Below, in pieces: positions 1 through 7,980 of a DNA stretch of 64,000 bases (positions are counted from its first letter, which is position 1; the number at the start of each line of letters is the position of its first letter). The notes under the pieces are model-generated. The model had not been told where the DNA came from, made no database searches, and saw nothing but the letters and a program-made list of their open reading frames with translations. The stretch covers positions 1,240,001 through 1,304,000 of the forward strand of contig CAVOOW010000006.1 of NCBI GenBank assembly GCA_963697675.1, read 5' to 3'. The position numbers and the translations under genes are program-made. This stretch comes from CAVOOW01 sp963697675. Its GTDB lineage: Bacteria; Actinomycetota; Actinomycetes; JACCUZ01.

Positions 1-1
1 G

Positions 2-154
2 AAGCACGAGGCCGTCGCTGCCGAGGCAGTCGGCACCACCACCGCCGTTGACGAAGCGGGCGAGCAAGGTGCCGAGGCCACCGGCACCGATGGCCCGACA
101 CGAACGCCTCGCCAGCGGCAACAGCCTCGTCGGCAGCCGAAGCGCAAACGCTAG
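2..154 (+). CDS. yidC: YidC membrane insertase, C-terminal end only
   Basis: The open frame entering the window ends with a basic tail (about 50 visible residues, last residues RRQPKRKR) and a TAG stop at 152-154. No domain is visible. The identity rests on position: in actinobacteria yidC lies directly before jag/khpB and rsmG, and its product ends in a low-complexity, Lys/Arg-rich cytoplasmic tail of this kind. YidC inserts and folds inner-membrane proteins. The start lies outside the window. Confidence 0.7.
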   Translation, partial: KHEAVAAEAVGTTTAVDEAGEQGAEATGTDGPTRTPRQRQQPRRQPKRKR

Positions 155-214
155 CCGCGCGACCCCGCACCTTTTCGACCGCAGCACAGTCAACCTCGAA
201 GGACGACATCACCG

Positions 215-859
215 ATGACCGAGCCGACCGGCGACGCACCCGACACCGCTGATCACGACAACGGCGTCACCGACAGCAGTGCCCCCGAAACCGATGCGAC
301 GAGCAGTTCCGTTTCCGAGGACGACAGCGGCGCCGGCGATTCGGGCACCCCTCCGGTCGAGGGTGGGACCGCGCCCAGCCGTGCGCGCCGGGGCGAGCCT
401 GACCTCGCGGTGTTGGAACGAGAGGGCGAGATCGCGGCCGACTACCTCGAGGAGCTGCTGGACATCGCCGACCTCGATGGCGACATCGACATGGATGTCG
501 AGCGAGACCGCGCTTCCGTTTCTGTGGTCGGTGGAGACCTCGACCACCTGGTCGGCGACGAGGGCGTGGTGCTGGAGGCGCTTCAGGAGCTGACTCGGCT
601 CGCCGTGCTGACCGAGACGGGCGAACGTTCGCGCCTGATGCTTGATGTCGCGGGCTACCGCGCCGGCCGGCGGGCCGTTCTCAGTGAACTCGGTCGCGCG
701 ACGGCTGAGCAGGTCAAGAGCTCCGGGGAGCCGGCCCGCCTCGACCCGATGACACCGTTCGAGCGAAAGATCGTTCATGACGCCGTCGCCGCCGCCGGGC
801 TGCGCAGCGAGTCCGAAGGTGAGGAACCGCAACGACGCGTCGTCGTCCTGCCGGCATGA
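215..859 (+). CDS. jag: Jag/KhpB-type KH-R3H RNA-binding protein
   Basis: 214-residue cytoplasmic RNA-binding protein. The first 60 residues are acidic and Ser/Thr-rich. They are followed by a KH-like region (about 65-145, AADYLEELLDIADLDGDI...VGDEGVVLEALQELT) and a C-terminal R3H domain (about 150-214, with MTPFERKIVH and the terminal QRRVVVLP). This is the normal family length. The ATG at 215 has an upstream AAGGACG. It lies between yidC and rsmG as in most actinobacteria. Members bind RNA and influence cell-wall and division genes in Gram-positives; a direct target cannot be read here. Confidence 0.9.
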   Translation: MTEPTGDAPDTADHDNGVTDSSAPETDATSSSVSEDDSGAGDSGTPPVEGGTAPSRARRGEPDLAVLEREGEIAADYLEELLDIADLDGDIDMDVERDRASVSVVGGDLDHLVGDEGVVLEALQELTRLAVLTETGERSRLMLDVAGYRAGRRAVLSELGRATAEQVKSSGEPARLDPMTPFERKIVHDAVAAAGLRSESEGEEPQRRVVVLPA

Positions 860-878
860 ACACCCTCGGGGACGCCGT

Positions 879-1649
879 ATGAGCGATGTTTCACGTGAAA
901 CATCGGCGCCGGACCTAGGTCAGACACGCGGCGCCGAGCCGGTCCTTCATGGGGTCGCCTCCGACTACGGGGACCTGCCCGAGGCCCCCCCGGCGGCCGC
1001 AGGAGTGTTCGGCAGCCGACTCGAGGCCGCCACCACATATGCACGGATGTTGGCCGGCGAAGGACTCACGCGAGGACTTCTAGGGCCGCGCGAGGTCCCC
1101 CGACTCTGGGATCGCCACCTGCTCAACTGCGCCGTGATCTCCGAGCTCGTGGCTCCTGCAGCGACCGTCACCGACGTAGGCTCGGGGGCCGGTCTCCCCG
1201 GCATCCCGCTGGCCTTGGCCCGGCCCGACCTGCACATCGAACTGCTGGAACCGTTGCAACGTCGGGTGGTCTTCCTGCAGGAGACCGTGACCGCCCTCGG
1301 GCTCGATCGCGTCCAGGTGGTGCGGGGTCGCGCAGAAGACGCGGTCCGCCCCGGCGGCGTTGACGTCGTGACGGCACGTGCGGTCGCGCCGCTGTCTCGG
1401 CTGGCGGCGTGGTGTCTACCGCTGCTTCGGCCAGGCGGTAGTCTCATCGCGCTCAAGGGCAGCCAGGCATATGCGGAGTTGGCTGCCTGCGCGGACGACC
1501 TGCGTCGGCTGGGCGCCGTCGACTCGGAGGTCGTGACCTGTGGTGTCGGCCTGCTGGATGCGCCGACGACCGTGGTGCGCGTGGTCCTGGGAGATGCCGG
1601 TGTGCCCCGAGTCGGGCGCCCTGGACGAGGAGGAAAGAGGCGCCCGTGA
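879..1649 (+). CDS. rsmG: 16S rRNA (guanine-N7) methyltransferase RsmG (GidB)
   Basis: Methylates N7 of a guanine in the 530 loop of 16S rRNA (G527 in E. coli) using S-adenosylmethionine; loss gives low-level streptomycin resistance in other bacteria. The SAM-binding glycine motif VTDVGSGAGLPGIP is at about residue 97. The frame is open further upstream, but the ATG at 879 gives the usual length (256 aa). A perfect parS site lies in its first ten codons and is read as VSRET. The TGA stop overlaps the GTG of parA (GTGA), indicating translational coupling. Confidence 0.93.
   Translation: MSDVSRETSAPDLGQTRGAEPVLHGVASDYGDLPEAPPAAAGVFGSRLEAATTYARMLAGEGLTRGLLGPREVPRLWDRHLLNCAVISELVAPAATVTDVGSGAGLPGIPLALARPDLHIELLEPLQRRVVFLQETVTALGLDRVQVVRGRAEDAVRPGGVDVVTARAVAPLSRLAAWCLPLLRPGGSLIALKGSQAYAELAACADDLRRLGAVDSEVVTCGVGLLDAPTTVVRVVLGDAGVPRVGRPGRGGKRRP
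887..902. promoter_or_regulatory. parS centromere site, perfect
   Basis: TGTTTCACGTGAAACA, a 16-bp palindrome identical to the consensus ParB-binding site. It lies inside rsmG codons 3-8. ParB loads here and spreads, and ParA then moves the origin region. Confidence 0.95.
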
Positions 1650-2962
1650 TCGAGACGTTGCGTGACGGCACCGGGCGCCCCACCGGCCTGGGCTGGCCCG
1701 AGCCGCCTGCCGCGAACCACGGCGACGGTGCTCCCAACCGCCCCTCCGGTGGCGGATGGCCCGATCAGTCGGCCGGGCCGCCGGTGGTTGTTTCACGTGA
1801 AACATCGACGGCAGGCGACAGCGACACCGATGCGGCGGTCGTGGGTGAGACCGGCGTCGCGACGGCAGTCGAGGTCGCTCCGACCGGCCGCAACGGCCCT
1901 CCTGCCGATCACCTGAGCGTCGGGGCAGAACAGGTCGAAACGGAGCCGGTCGACCTGACCCCGCAGCACGCACCGTTGGCTCTTGGAGCCGAGGTACCCA
2001 TCGCCGAGGAGTTCTCCGTCATGGACGACGTTTCACGTGAAACGGAGGACACGCCGATCGCTCAGGCGGCCGAAACTGCCGTACAAGTGCTCTCCGGCCG
2101 GGTGGGCGAGCCGCTGCCACGGCCCGCCAGGACCCGCGTGCTGACGGTGGCCAACCAGAAGGGTGGCGTCGGGAAGACGACCACCACGGTCAACATCGCC
2201 GCGGCCCTCGCCCTGCAGGGGTTGAACGTCCTGGTCGTCGACCTCGACCCGCAGGGCAACGCCTCGACGGCCCTCGGCGTCGACCACCACGCCGAGGTCC
2301 CGTCGGTCTACGACGTGCTGATCGACGGCCGTGCCATGCACGAGGTCGTCGCCCCGGTCGAGGGGATCCCCGGACTGTGGTGCGCGCCGGCCACGATCGA
2401 TCTCGCCGGTGCCGAGATCGAGCTGGTTTCGTTGGTGGCGCGAGAGTCCCGGCTGGCGAAAGCCATCGAGGGCTACGCCGCGTGGTGCAGCGAGCAGGAG
2501 GTGACCGGGCTACCCCGCCTGGACTATGTGCTGATCGACTGCCCGCCGAGCCTCGGCCTGCTCACCGTCAACGCGCTCGTCGCGGCACCGGAGGTCCTTG
2601 TCCCGATCCAGTGCGAGTACTACGCCCTGGAAGGCGTCGGCCAGCTGGTGAAGAACATCGAGATGATCAAGGCACATCTCAACCCGGGGCTCCACGTCTC
2701 GACCGTGTTGCTGACGATGTACGACGCCCGCACCCGGCTCGCGGCGCAGGTGGCCCAGGAGGTGCGCACGCATTTCGCGACAACGGTGCTGCGCACGACG
2801 ATCCCTCGCTCCGTGCGGATCTCCGAAGCGCCGAGCTATGGGCAGACGGTGATGACCTACGATCCCGGGTCAACGGGCGCCTTGTCCTACCTGGAAGCCG
2901 CGCGGGAGATGGCCGTCCGGGGCGCCGAGGACCGCGCAGCGACGAGCGAGGAGACGCCATGA
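1646..2962 (+). CDS. parA: ParA/Soj chromosome-partitioning ATPase
   Basis: Walker-type ATPase that moves ParB-parS complexes. The deviant Walker A motif (KGGVGKTTTT) is at about residue 172, followed by VDLDPQGNAS and the Walker B-like DYVLIDCPPSLGLLT. The GTG at 1646 overlaps the rsmG stop and has GAGGAGGAAAGAGG upstream. It gives 438 aa with a 165-residue low-complexity N-terminal extension containing two parS sites. An ATG at 2021 with GAGGAG nine bases upstream would give 313 aa, the more usual ParA length. The choice between the two is open. parB follows 73 nt later. Confidence 0.95.
   Translation: MIETLRDGTGRPTGLGWPEPPAANHGDGAPNRPSGGGWPDQSAGPPVVVSRETSTAGDSDTDAAVVGETGVATAVEVAPTGRNGPPADHLSVGAEQVETEPVDLTPQHAPLALGAEVPIAEEFSVMDDVSRETEDTPIAQAAETAVQVLSGRVGEPLPRPARTRVLTVANQKGGVGKTTTTVNIAAALALQGLNVLVVDLDPQGNASTALGVDHHAEVPSVYDVLIDGRAMHEVVAPVEGIPGLWCAPATIDLAGAEIELVSLVARESRLAKAIEGYAAWCSEQEVTGLPRLDYVLIDCPPSLGLLTVNALVAAPEVLVPIQCEYYALEGVGQLVKNIEMIKAHLNPGLHVSTVLLTMYDARTRLAAQVAQEVRTHFATTVLRTTIPRSVRISEAPSYGQTVMTYDPGSTGALSYLEAAREMAVRGAEDRAATSEETP
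1789..1804. promoter_or_regulatory. parS centromere site, perfect
   Basis: TGTTTCACGTGAAACA again, inside the annotated 5' part of parA and read as VSRET. It is 902 bp from the first parS. Confidence 0.95.
2029..2044. promoter_or_regulatory. parS-like site, one symmetric change
   Basis: CGTTTCACGTGAAACG. It keeps the 14-bp palindromic core and changes only the outermost base pair. It follows the alternative parA start at 2021 and is again read as VSRET. Probably a functional but weaker ParB site. Confidence 0.82.
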
Positions 2963-3039
2963 GCGAGCCTGCGAGCTCATCGTCGGCACAGCGTGTTCTG
3001 CGAGCGCGGCTGACGAGCGTCAGCGAGGAGGGCGCATGA
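2959..3039 (+). CDS. 26-codon ORF bridging parA and parB
   Basis: An ATG at 2959 overlaps the parA stop (ATGA), and its own TGA at 3037-3039 overlaps the parB ATG (ATGA). The 26-aa product (MSEPASSSSAQRVLRARLTS...) matches no family I know. Purine-rich stretches (GAGGAG before 2959, GAGGAGG before 3036) precede both starts. The arrangement would couple parA and parB translation. It could instead be a chance reading of the spacer. Confidence 0.35.
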   Translation: MSEPASSSSAQRVLRARLTSVSEEGA

Positions 3040-4124
3040 GTGAGAAGAAGCGTGGACTGGGCCGCGGCCTCGGGGCACTGATCCCGACGGCACCGAGCAA
3101 GGACGACGTGCGTCCGGCGCCCTCGCCGGTCGACGTGCTGATTCCTGACCGCAACGCCGCGGAGCGGGATGCGGCCGATCGCGACGGCGGTGGGTTGTCC
3201 GCGGGCACGGCGCCGGACCAGGAGCCCGCCCCCGTCGCAGGCGCGCATTTCGCCGAGCTGCCGTTGTCCTCGATAAGTCCGAACCCCCGTCAGCCCCGGG
3301 AGGTCTTTGACGAGGACGCGATGGCCGAGCTGGTGGCCTCGGTGCGCGAGGTCGGCCTGCTTCAGCCGATCGTCGTGCGACCGGCCGGCCCGGATCACTA
3401 TGAGCTGATCATGGGGGAGCGGCGCTGGCGCGCGGCGGGAGCCGCCGGCCTGTCGAGCATCCCGGCCATCGTGCGGGCCACCGATGATGACGTGATGCTG
3501 CGCGACGCGCTGCTGGAGAACCTGCACCGCGCCCAGCTCAACCCGCTCGAGGAGGCTGCTGCCTACGACCAGCTGCTGACCGACTTCGGCTGCACGCACG
3601 ACGAGCTCGCCGGTCGCATCGGTCGCTCCCGGCCACAGATCTCGAACACCTTGCGCCTGCTGAGGCTGCCGCCCTCGGTGCAGCGGCGGATCGCGGCGGG
3701 CGTGCTCTCGGCCGGCCACGCACGCGCGGTGCTGGGGCTCGACGACCCTGCGGCCCAGGAGCGGCTGGCCCAACGGATCGTGGCCGAAGGGCTCTCGGTG
3801 CGCAGCGTCGAGGAGATCGTCGCCGTCGGTGGAGAGGCCGCCCGCGACCGTCCGCGGCGCCCGAAGAAGCCGGTGGCTCCGAAGCTCGAGATCCTGGCGA
3901 CCCGGCTGTCCGAGCGCTTCGAGACTCGGGTGAAGGTCGATCTGGGCCGGTCGAAGGGTCGCATCGTCGTGGAGTTCGGGTCCATCGACGACCTGGAGCG
4001 CATCGTGGCGCTGATGTCGCCCAGCGATGAGTCCGGGGATGCGCCCGATGATGCGCCCGATGGTGCGCCCGGTGATCCGTCCGGCGACGCCCCCGGCGCC
4101 GAGCACCTGGGCTCACCGACCTAG
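3036..4124 (+). CDS. parB: ParB chromosome-partitioning CTPase/DNA-binding protein
   Basis: Binds parS, slides along DNA as a CTP-dependent clamp and activates ParA. The N-terminal KKRGLGRGLGALIP matches the conserved ParA-interaction start of the family. The ParB/Srx CTPase domain follows at about 70-165 (SISPNPRQPR, PIVVRPAG, GERRWRAA, ENLHRAQLNPLEEA). Next comes the helix-turn-helix (about 180-215, GRSRPQISNTLRLLRLP), then a C-terminal dimerisation region (LATRLSERFETRVKVDLGRSKGRIVVEFGS). The last 30 residues are an Asp/Ala/Pro-rich tail. Length 362 aa. The start is preceded by GAGGAGG. Confidence 0.97.
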   Translation: MSEKKRGLGRGLGALIPTAPSKDDVRPAPSPVDVLIPDRNAAERDAADRDGGGLSAGTAPDQEPAPVAGAHFAELPLSSISPNPRQPREVFDEDAMAELVASVREVGLLQPIVVRPAGPDHYELIMGERRWRAAGAAGLSSIPAIVRATDDDVMLRDALLENLHRAQLNPLEEAAAYDQLLTDFGCTHDELAGRIGRSRPQISNTLRLLRLPPSVQRRIAAGVLSAGHARAVLGLDDPAAQERLAQRIVAEGLSVRSVEEIVAVGGEAARDRPRRPKKPVAPKLEILATRLSERFETRVKVDLGRSKGRIVVEFGSIDDLERIVALMSPSDESGDAPDDAPDGAPGDPSGDAPGAEHLGSPT

Positions 4125-4340
4125 ACGCGACCCGGTCGACATGGCGGTTTGTCGACAAAGCGCCTCGGCCGATCACCGAGCCGGTGCGACCATGGTTGCG
4201 TACGCCTTCGCCTGCTCTGGTCTGGTGCCTTGCGGCTTACTAGGATGCCCTCGGGCGTCTGACCCTGATTCGGGGCGGGAGCGGGGTTGTCCCCGGATCC
4301 GCTGGTCAATTCCGGGTCGGCGCCACCTTTGGAGGAATGG

Positions 4341-5000
4341 GTGTCGCGACGACTGGCGAGCCTCACGCTCGACAACCTCGACGATCTGCCCCGCCGCTGC
4401 CGGCGTTGCGTGTTCTGGGAGCTGGACCCGCTGGCCCGAGAGGTGGCTGAGGAAGCCGGGGACGTCGCCCTGGAGAAGGAGGCCTGGGTTTCGGCCACCC
4501 TGCTCGAGTGGGGCTCGTGCGGGAAGCTGCTCTACGTCGATTCGACACCGGCCGGATACCTGCTCTACGCGCCGCCCGTCTACGTGCCGCGCAGCGTCGC
4601 CTTCCCGACCTCACCGGTCTCCGGTGATGCCGTCCTGCTGATGACCGGCCGGGTCGTGACGGAGTTTCAGGGCGGCGGTCTCGGCCGGATGCTGCTCCAG
4701 GCGGCCGCCAAGGATCTGACCCGCCGCGGCGTGCGTGCCATCGAGGCGTTCGGCTCCCTCGTGCCTCAGGCCGATGCCGAGGAGGAGCCGGATGCGCAAC
4801 GCAAGCCACCGCATGGATCGTGTGTCGTGCCGGCCGATTTCCTGCTCGCGGTGGGCTTCAAGACGGTCCGGCCGCACTACCGCTATCCGAGGTTGCGACT
4901 CGACCTCAAGAACGCGCTGTCCTGGCGCGAGGACGTCGAGGTCGCGCTGGAGCGCCTGTTGGGGTCGATGAACCCGGAGCCGGTGTTCCGCCCGGTGTGA
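4341..5000 (+). CDS. GNAT-family N-acetyltransferase
   Basis: Cytoplasmic GNAT-fold protein of unknown substrate, found after parB in many actinobacteria. The N-terminus is conserved (VSRRLASLTLDNLDDLPRRC, then CVFWEL). The acetyl-CoA loop appears as TEFQGGGLGRMLLQAAAKDL at about 110-135. I chose the GTG at 4341 because GGAGG lies five bases upstream; the frame is open to an ATG at 4287, but that adds a non-conserved extension. The 216-nt gap after parB holds no gene. Confidence 0.85.
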   Translation: MSRRLASLTLDNLDDLPRRCRRCVFWELDPLAREVAEEAGDVALEKEAWVSATLLEWGSCGKLLYVDSTPAGYLLYAPPVYVPRSVAFPTSPVSGDAVLLMTGRVVTEFQGGGLGRMLLQAAAKDLTRRGVRAIEAFGSLVPQADAEEEPDAQRKPPHGSCVVPADFLLAVGFKTVRPHYRYPRLRLDLKNALSWREDVEVALERLLGSMNPEPVFRPV

Positions 5001-5048
5001 GCTGCCATCGCGACGCGCGGCGCGCGACGCGCGGCGCCGGAGCAGGGG

Positions 5049-6275
5049 TCAGCGGGTGGCCGGGGAGCGAAGCCCGGGGATGCGCAGGATGCCGGTGTCC
5101 GCATCTTCGTCGGGAGGCAGGTAGAGCCGCTGCACCGCTGCGACGATCGCCTCGGCGAGCACGTCACGGAAGGCGGGGTCGGACAGGCGGGCCGCGTCCG
5201 AGGGGTTGGTGAGGTAGCCCAGCTCGATGCGCACCGCCGGCATCCGGGTGCGGCGAAGCAGGTCCCAGGTCTTGGGGTGCGTACGCAGGTCAACGAGGTC
5301 CGTACGCGCGCAGACCTCTCGTTGCACGAGATCAGCGAAACGCTCGCCGACGACCGAGTGGTGGCCGATGCGGTCGTTGCCGAAGTAGTAGGTCGAGCAG
5401 CCCGCGGCCATCCGACTGCTGTGGGCGTCGACGTGCAGCGAGATGACCAGGTCCGCCCCGGCAGCATTGGCGAAGCTGGCTCGGTCCACCTCGTCGAGAT
5501 CACCGTCGGGGCCGCGGGTCAGGAACGCCGAGCTGCCGGTCGCGGTGAGCCGGCCCTCCACGCGGGAAGCCAGGTCGTAGACCAACACGGCCTCGCCCAG
5601 CTGGTGCCCGCCCACGCCGCTGTCCTGCCCACCATGGCCCGGGTCGATGATCACCAGCTTGCCGGACAGCGTCGGACCGGCCCGGGTGATCGCTTCGGTC
5701 TCGCGCATGGCCTGCGGCTGGCCGCCCACCACCGTCCGCGCCAGCTGGAGGAGGGCCTTGAGCGTCGTCGGACCGCAGGTGCCGTCGGCGGGGATGCCGA
5801 TGTTGCGCTGGAACTCCCGCAGCGCCTGCTCGGTCTCCACGCCGAACAGACCGTCGACCCGTCCGCAGTCGAAGCCCATGTCGAGCAGCCGCTGCTGCAA
5901 TGCACTGACGTCGTCGCCGGCCAGCAGCCGGGCGGGGATGTAGGAGAGGATCCGATCGCCCAGCCGCCAGCGCGCTTCGTCGAGGGCCTGGTAGGTCGTC
6001 CCGCCGACAACGCCGTCCACGGTGAGACCGCGCTGCTGCTGGAACGTTCGTACGGCGCGGTCGGTGTCCTCGTCGAAGGACGCTGTTCCAGTGCCCGCCA
6101 GGGGGCCGAGCGGATCCGGCCGCAGCTGCAGCAGCTCCAGGCGTGCCAGCTTTGCCCGGATCTCTGCCACGGCGGGCCCGGTGTCGCCGCGTCGGTAGGC
6201 ACGCTCGAGGGACAACGAGTCGATGCTCCTGATTCGGTTCGGAGAGGATCCGGTCTCGGCGGTTGCCAAACGCAT
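5049..6275 (-). CDS. cwlM: CwlM-like N-acetylmuramoyl-L-alanine amidase family protein
   Basis: Two peptidoglycan-binding repeats (about 25-100 and 105-175; RRGDTGPAVAEIRAKLARLE, LQQRLLDMGFDCGRVDGLFG) precede an Amidase_3 domain (about 200-385). Zinc ligands and catalytic Glu look intact: DPGHGG, GEAVLVYDL, SLHVDAH, RIELGYLTN. In mycobacteria CwlM lies next to trxAB, is cytosolic despite its fold and activates MurA when phosphorylated by PknB. The same neighbours and the lack of a signal peptide suggest that regulatory role here. Start: ATG at 6275, directly after an in-frame GTG at 6278. It convergently faces the GNAT gene. Confidence 0.88.
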   Translation of the reverse strand: MRLATAETGSSPNRIRSIDSLSLERAYRRGDTGPAVAEIRAKLARLELLQLRPDPLGPLAGTGTASFDEDTDRAVRTFQQQRGLTVDGVVGGTTYQALDEARWRLGDRILSYIPARLLAGDDVSALQQRLLDMGFDCGRVDGLFGVETEQALREFQRNIGIPADGTCGPTTLKALLQLARTVVGGQPQAMRETEAITRAGPTLSGKLVIIDPGHGGQDSGVGGHQLGEAVLVYDLASRVEGRLTATGSSAFLTRGPDGDLDEVDRASFANAAGADLVISLHVDAHSSRMAAGCSTYYFGNDRIGHHSVVGERFADLVQREVCARTDLVDLRTHPKTWDLLRRTRMPAVRIELGYLTNPSDAARLSDPAFRDVLAEAIVAAVQRLYLPPDEDADTGILRIPGLRSPATR

Positions 6276-6392
6276 CACCGGGCGCGCCGATGCTACCGCG
6301 CGGATCTACCCCGCTCGACCACGGTCAATGCCTTGTTGACGGTGCCGAATTCTCCGCTTCTCAGCGGAAATGATCGCGAACCTCGGGCGATT

Positions 6393-6414
6393 GTCCGCTT
6401 CGGTCGGAGCGGAC
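6393..6414 (-). terminator. Hairpin downstream of trxA
   Basis: GTCCGCT and AGCGGAC form a 7-bp stem with an 8-nt loop in the 167-nt gap after trxA. There is no clear U-tract, as is usual for high-GC actinobacteria. Confidence 0.45.
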
Positions 6415-6442
6415 GGCTCCTGGGTGGGGCGGCGGCTGACGA

Positions 6443-6769
6443 CTAGATGAAGGCTTCGAGGTCCTTGAGCAGCAACGCCTTGGGCTTGGCGCCGACGATC
6501 GTCTTCACGACCTGGCCGCCCTGGTAGACGTTGAGCGTCGGGATCGAGACGACGCCATACTCCGCGGCGGTTGCCGGGTTCTCGTCCACGTTCAGCTTCA
6601 CGATGGTGATCTTGTCGGCGTGCTCACCCGCGATCTCCTCGAGAATCGGGGACACCTGGCGGCACGGACCGCACCACTCTGCCCAGAAATCCACCAAGAT
6701 CGGCTTGTCGTGCTGAAGCACGTCAGCGGTAAAGGTGGCGTCGGTGACCGACTTTGTGGTGTTGCCCAC
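6443..6769 (-). CDS. trxA: Thioredoxin
   Basis: 108-aa classic thioredoxin. The WCGPC active site is at residues 32-36, the cis-Pro is in VSIPTLNVY, and the fold is complete. It reduces protein disulfides and is itself reduced by the adjacent TrxB. Start: GTG with AAGGGAAACACC upstream. Lies 76 nt after trxB on the same strand, probably one transcript. Confidence 0.97.
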   Translation of the reverse strand: MGNTTKSVTDATFTADVLQHDKPILVDFWAEWCGPCRQVSPILEEIAGEHADKITIVKLNVDENPATAAEYGVVSIPTLNVYQGGQVVKTIVGAKPKALLLKDLEAFI

Positions 6770-6845
6770 GGTGTTTCCCTTCAGGTGATGATCTGCCGGG
6801 CGGGTGTCTCCCGGCCGGTCCAGGTTGGGGTGTTTCGCGCCGGGA

Positions 6846-7826
6846 TCAGGCGTTCACGATGGCGGCTTGGACTGGGTCACCGGTGAGGACGGCGTCCTCC
6901 AGCGAGGTGAGATAGCGCTCGGCGTCGAGTGCGGCGGCACACCCGGTGCCGGCCGCGGTGATCGCCTGACGGTAGACGTGGTCCACGACGTCGCCGCACG
7001 CGAACACACCGGCGAGATTCGTCCGGGTCGTCGGAGCGTCGACCAGGATGTAGCCCTCGTTGTCGACGCGGAGCTGACCCGCGAACAACTCGCTGCGCGG
7101 GTCGTGCCCGATGGCCACGAACAGTCCCGTCGCATCGAGGGTCGACTCCTCGCCGGTGACGACGTTGCGGATCTTGACGCCGGAGACCTTCTTGTCACCG
7201 AGTACGTCGACGACCTCGCTGTCCCACACGAACCGGATCTTCTCGTGGGCGAAGGCGCGCTCCTGCATGATCTTGGAGGCACGCAGGCTGTCGCGGCGGT
7301 GCACGATCGTGACGGACCGGGCGAAGCGGGTGAGGAACGTCGCTTCCTCCATAGCGGTGTCACCGCCCCCGACCACGACGATGTCCTGGTCGCGGAAGAA
7401 GAAGCCGTCGCAGGTCGCGCACCACGAGACACCGTGACCGGCAAGGACCTTCTCGTTGGGGACGCCCAGCTCTCGGTAGCCGGAACCGGTGGCCACGATC
7501 ACGACGCGGGCCAGGTGTTGGGTTCCTGCGCCGTCGGTCACGACCTTGATCGGGCCGGTGAGGTCGACATCGGTGACGTCGTCAGCGACCAGCTCGGCCC
7601 CGAAACGCTCGGCCTGCTTGCGCAGGTGGTCCATGAGGTCGGGTCCCATGATGCCGTCCGGGAAGCCAGGGAAGTTCTCTACATCGGTGGTGTTCATCAG
7701 CGCGCCACCAGCTGTCACCGAGCCCTCGAACACCAGCGGTGCCAGATTGGCACGCGCGGCGTAGATGGCCGCTGTATAACCAGCAGGGCCGGAGCCGATG
7801 ATGATCACGTTGCGGGGGTCGCTCAC
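6846..7826 (-). CDS. trxB: Thioredoxin reductase (NADPH)
   Basis: FAD- and NADPH-dependent reductase of TrxA. FAD site GSGPAGYTAAIYAARA is near the N-terminus, the redox pair is CATC (SWCATCDGFFF, about 138-141), the NADPH motif is GGGDTAMEEA and the second FAD motif is GVFACGDV. The reading frame extends to a TTG at 7874, but a GTG at 7826 (VSDPRNVIIIGSG) gives the normal 326-aa product with GAGAGG upstream. Next to trxA and the sigM module, as in other actinobacteria where the thioredoxin system is under redox-stress control. Confidence 0.96.
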   Translation of the reverse strand: MSDPRNVIIIGSGPAGYTAAIYAARANLAPLVFEGSVTAGGALMNTTDVENFPGFPDGIMGPDLMDHLRKQAERFGAELVADDVTDVDLTGPIKVVTDGAGTQHLARVVIVATGSGYRELGVPNEKVLAGHGVSWCATCDGFFFRDQDIVVVGGGDTAMEEATFLTRFARSVTIVHRRDSLRASKIMQERAFAHEKIRFVWDSEVVDVLGDKKVSGVKIRNVVTGEESTLDATGLFVAIGHDPRSELFAGQLRVDNEGYILVDAPTTRTNLAGVFACGDVVDHVYRQAITAAGTGCAAALDAERYLTSLEDAVLTGDPVQAAIVNA

Positions 7827-7980
7827 GACGGTGTCAGAACCTCTCGGGAAGTCCGGATGGGACGCAGGAGTCAACCGATCCTAGGCGTGCCGCATTCCCA
7901 GGAGCAGCGCACACGCAGACCGGCGAACAGGCAGTCGTCACGTACGGGCAGGTCATACCCACCACCCGCTTGTTCAGGCG

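Noticed and set aside
5277..6446. Long open frame opposite cwlM, and many others opposite trxB, murJ, DUF6049, cca, ponA and fadE
   Set aside because: They mirror the codon pattern of the real gene in high-GC DNA and have no recognisable domain.
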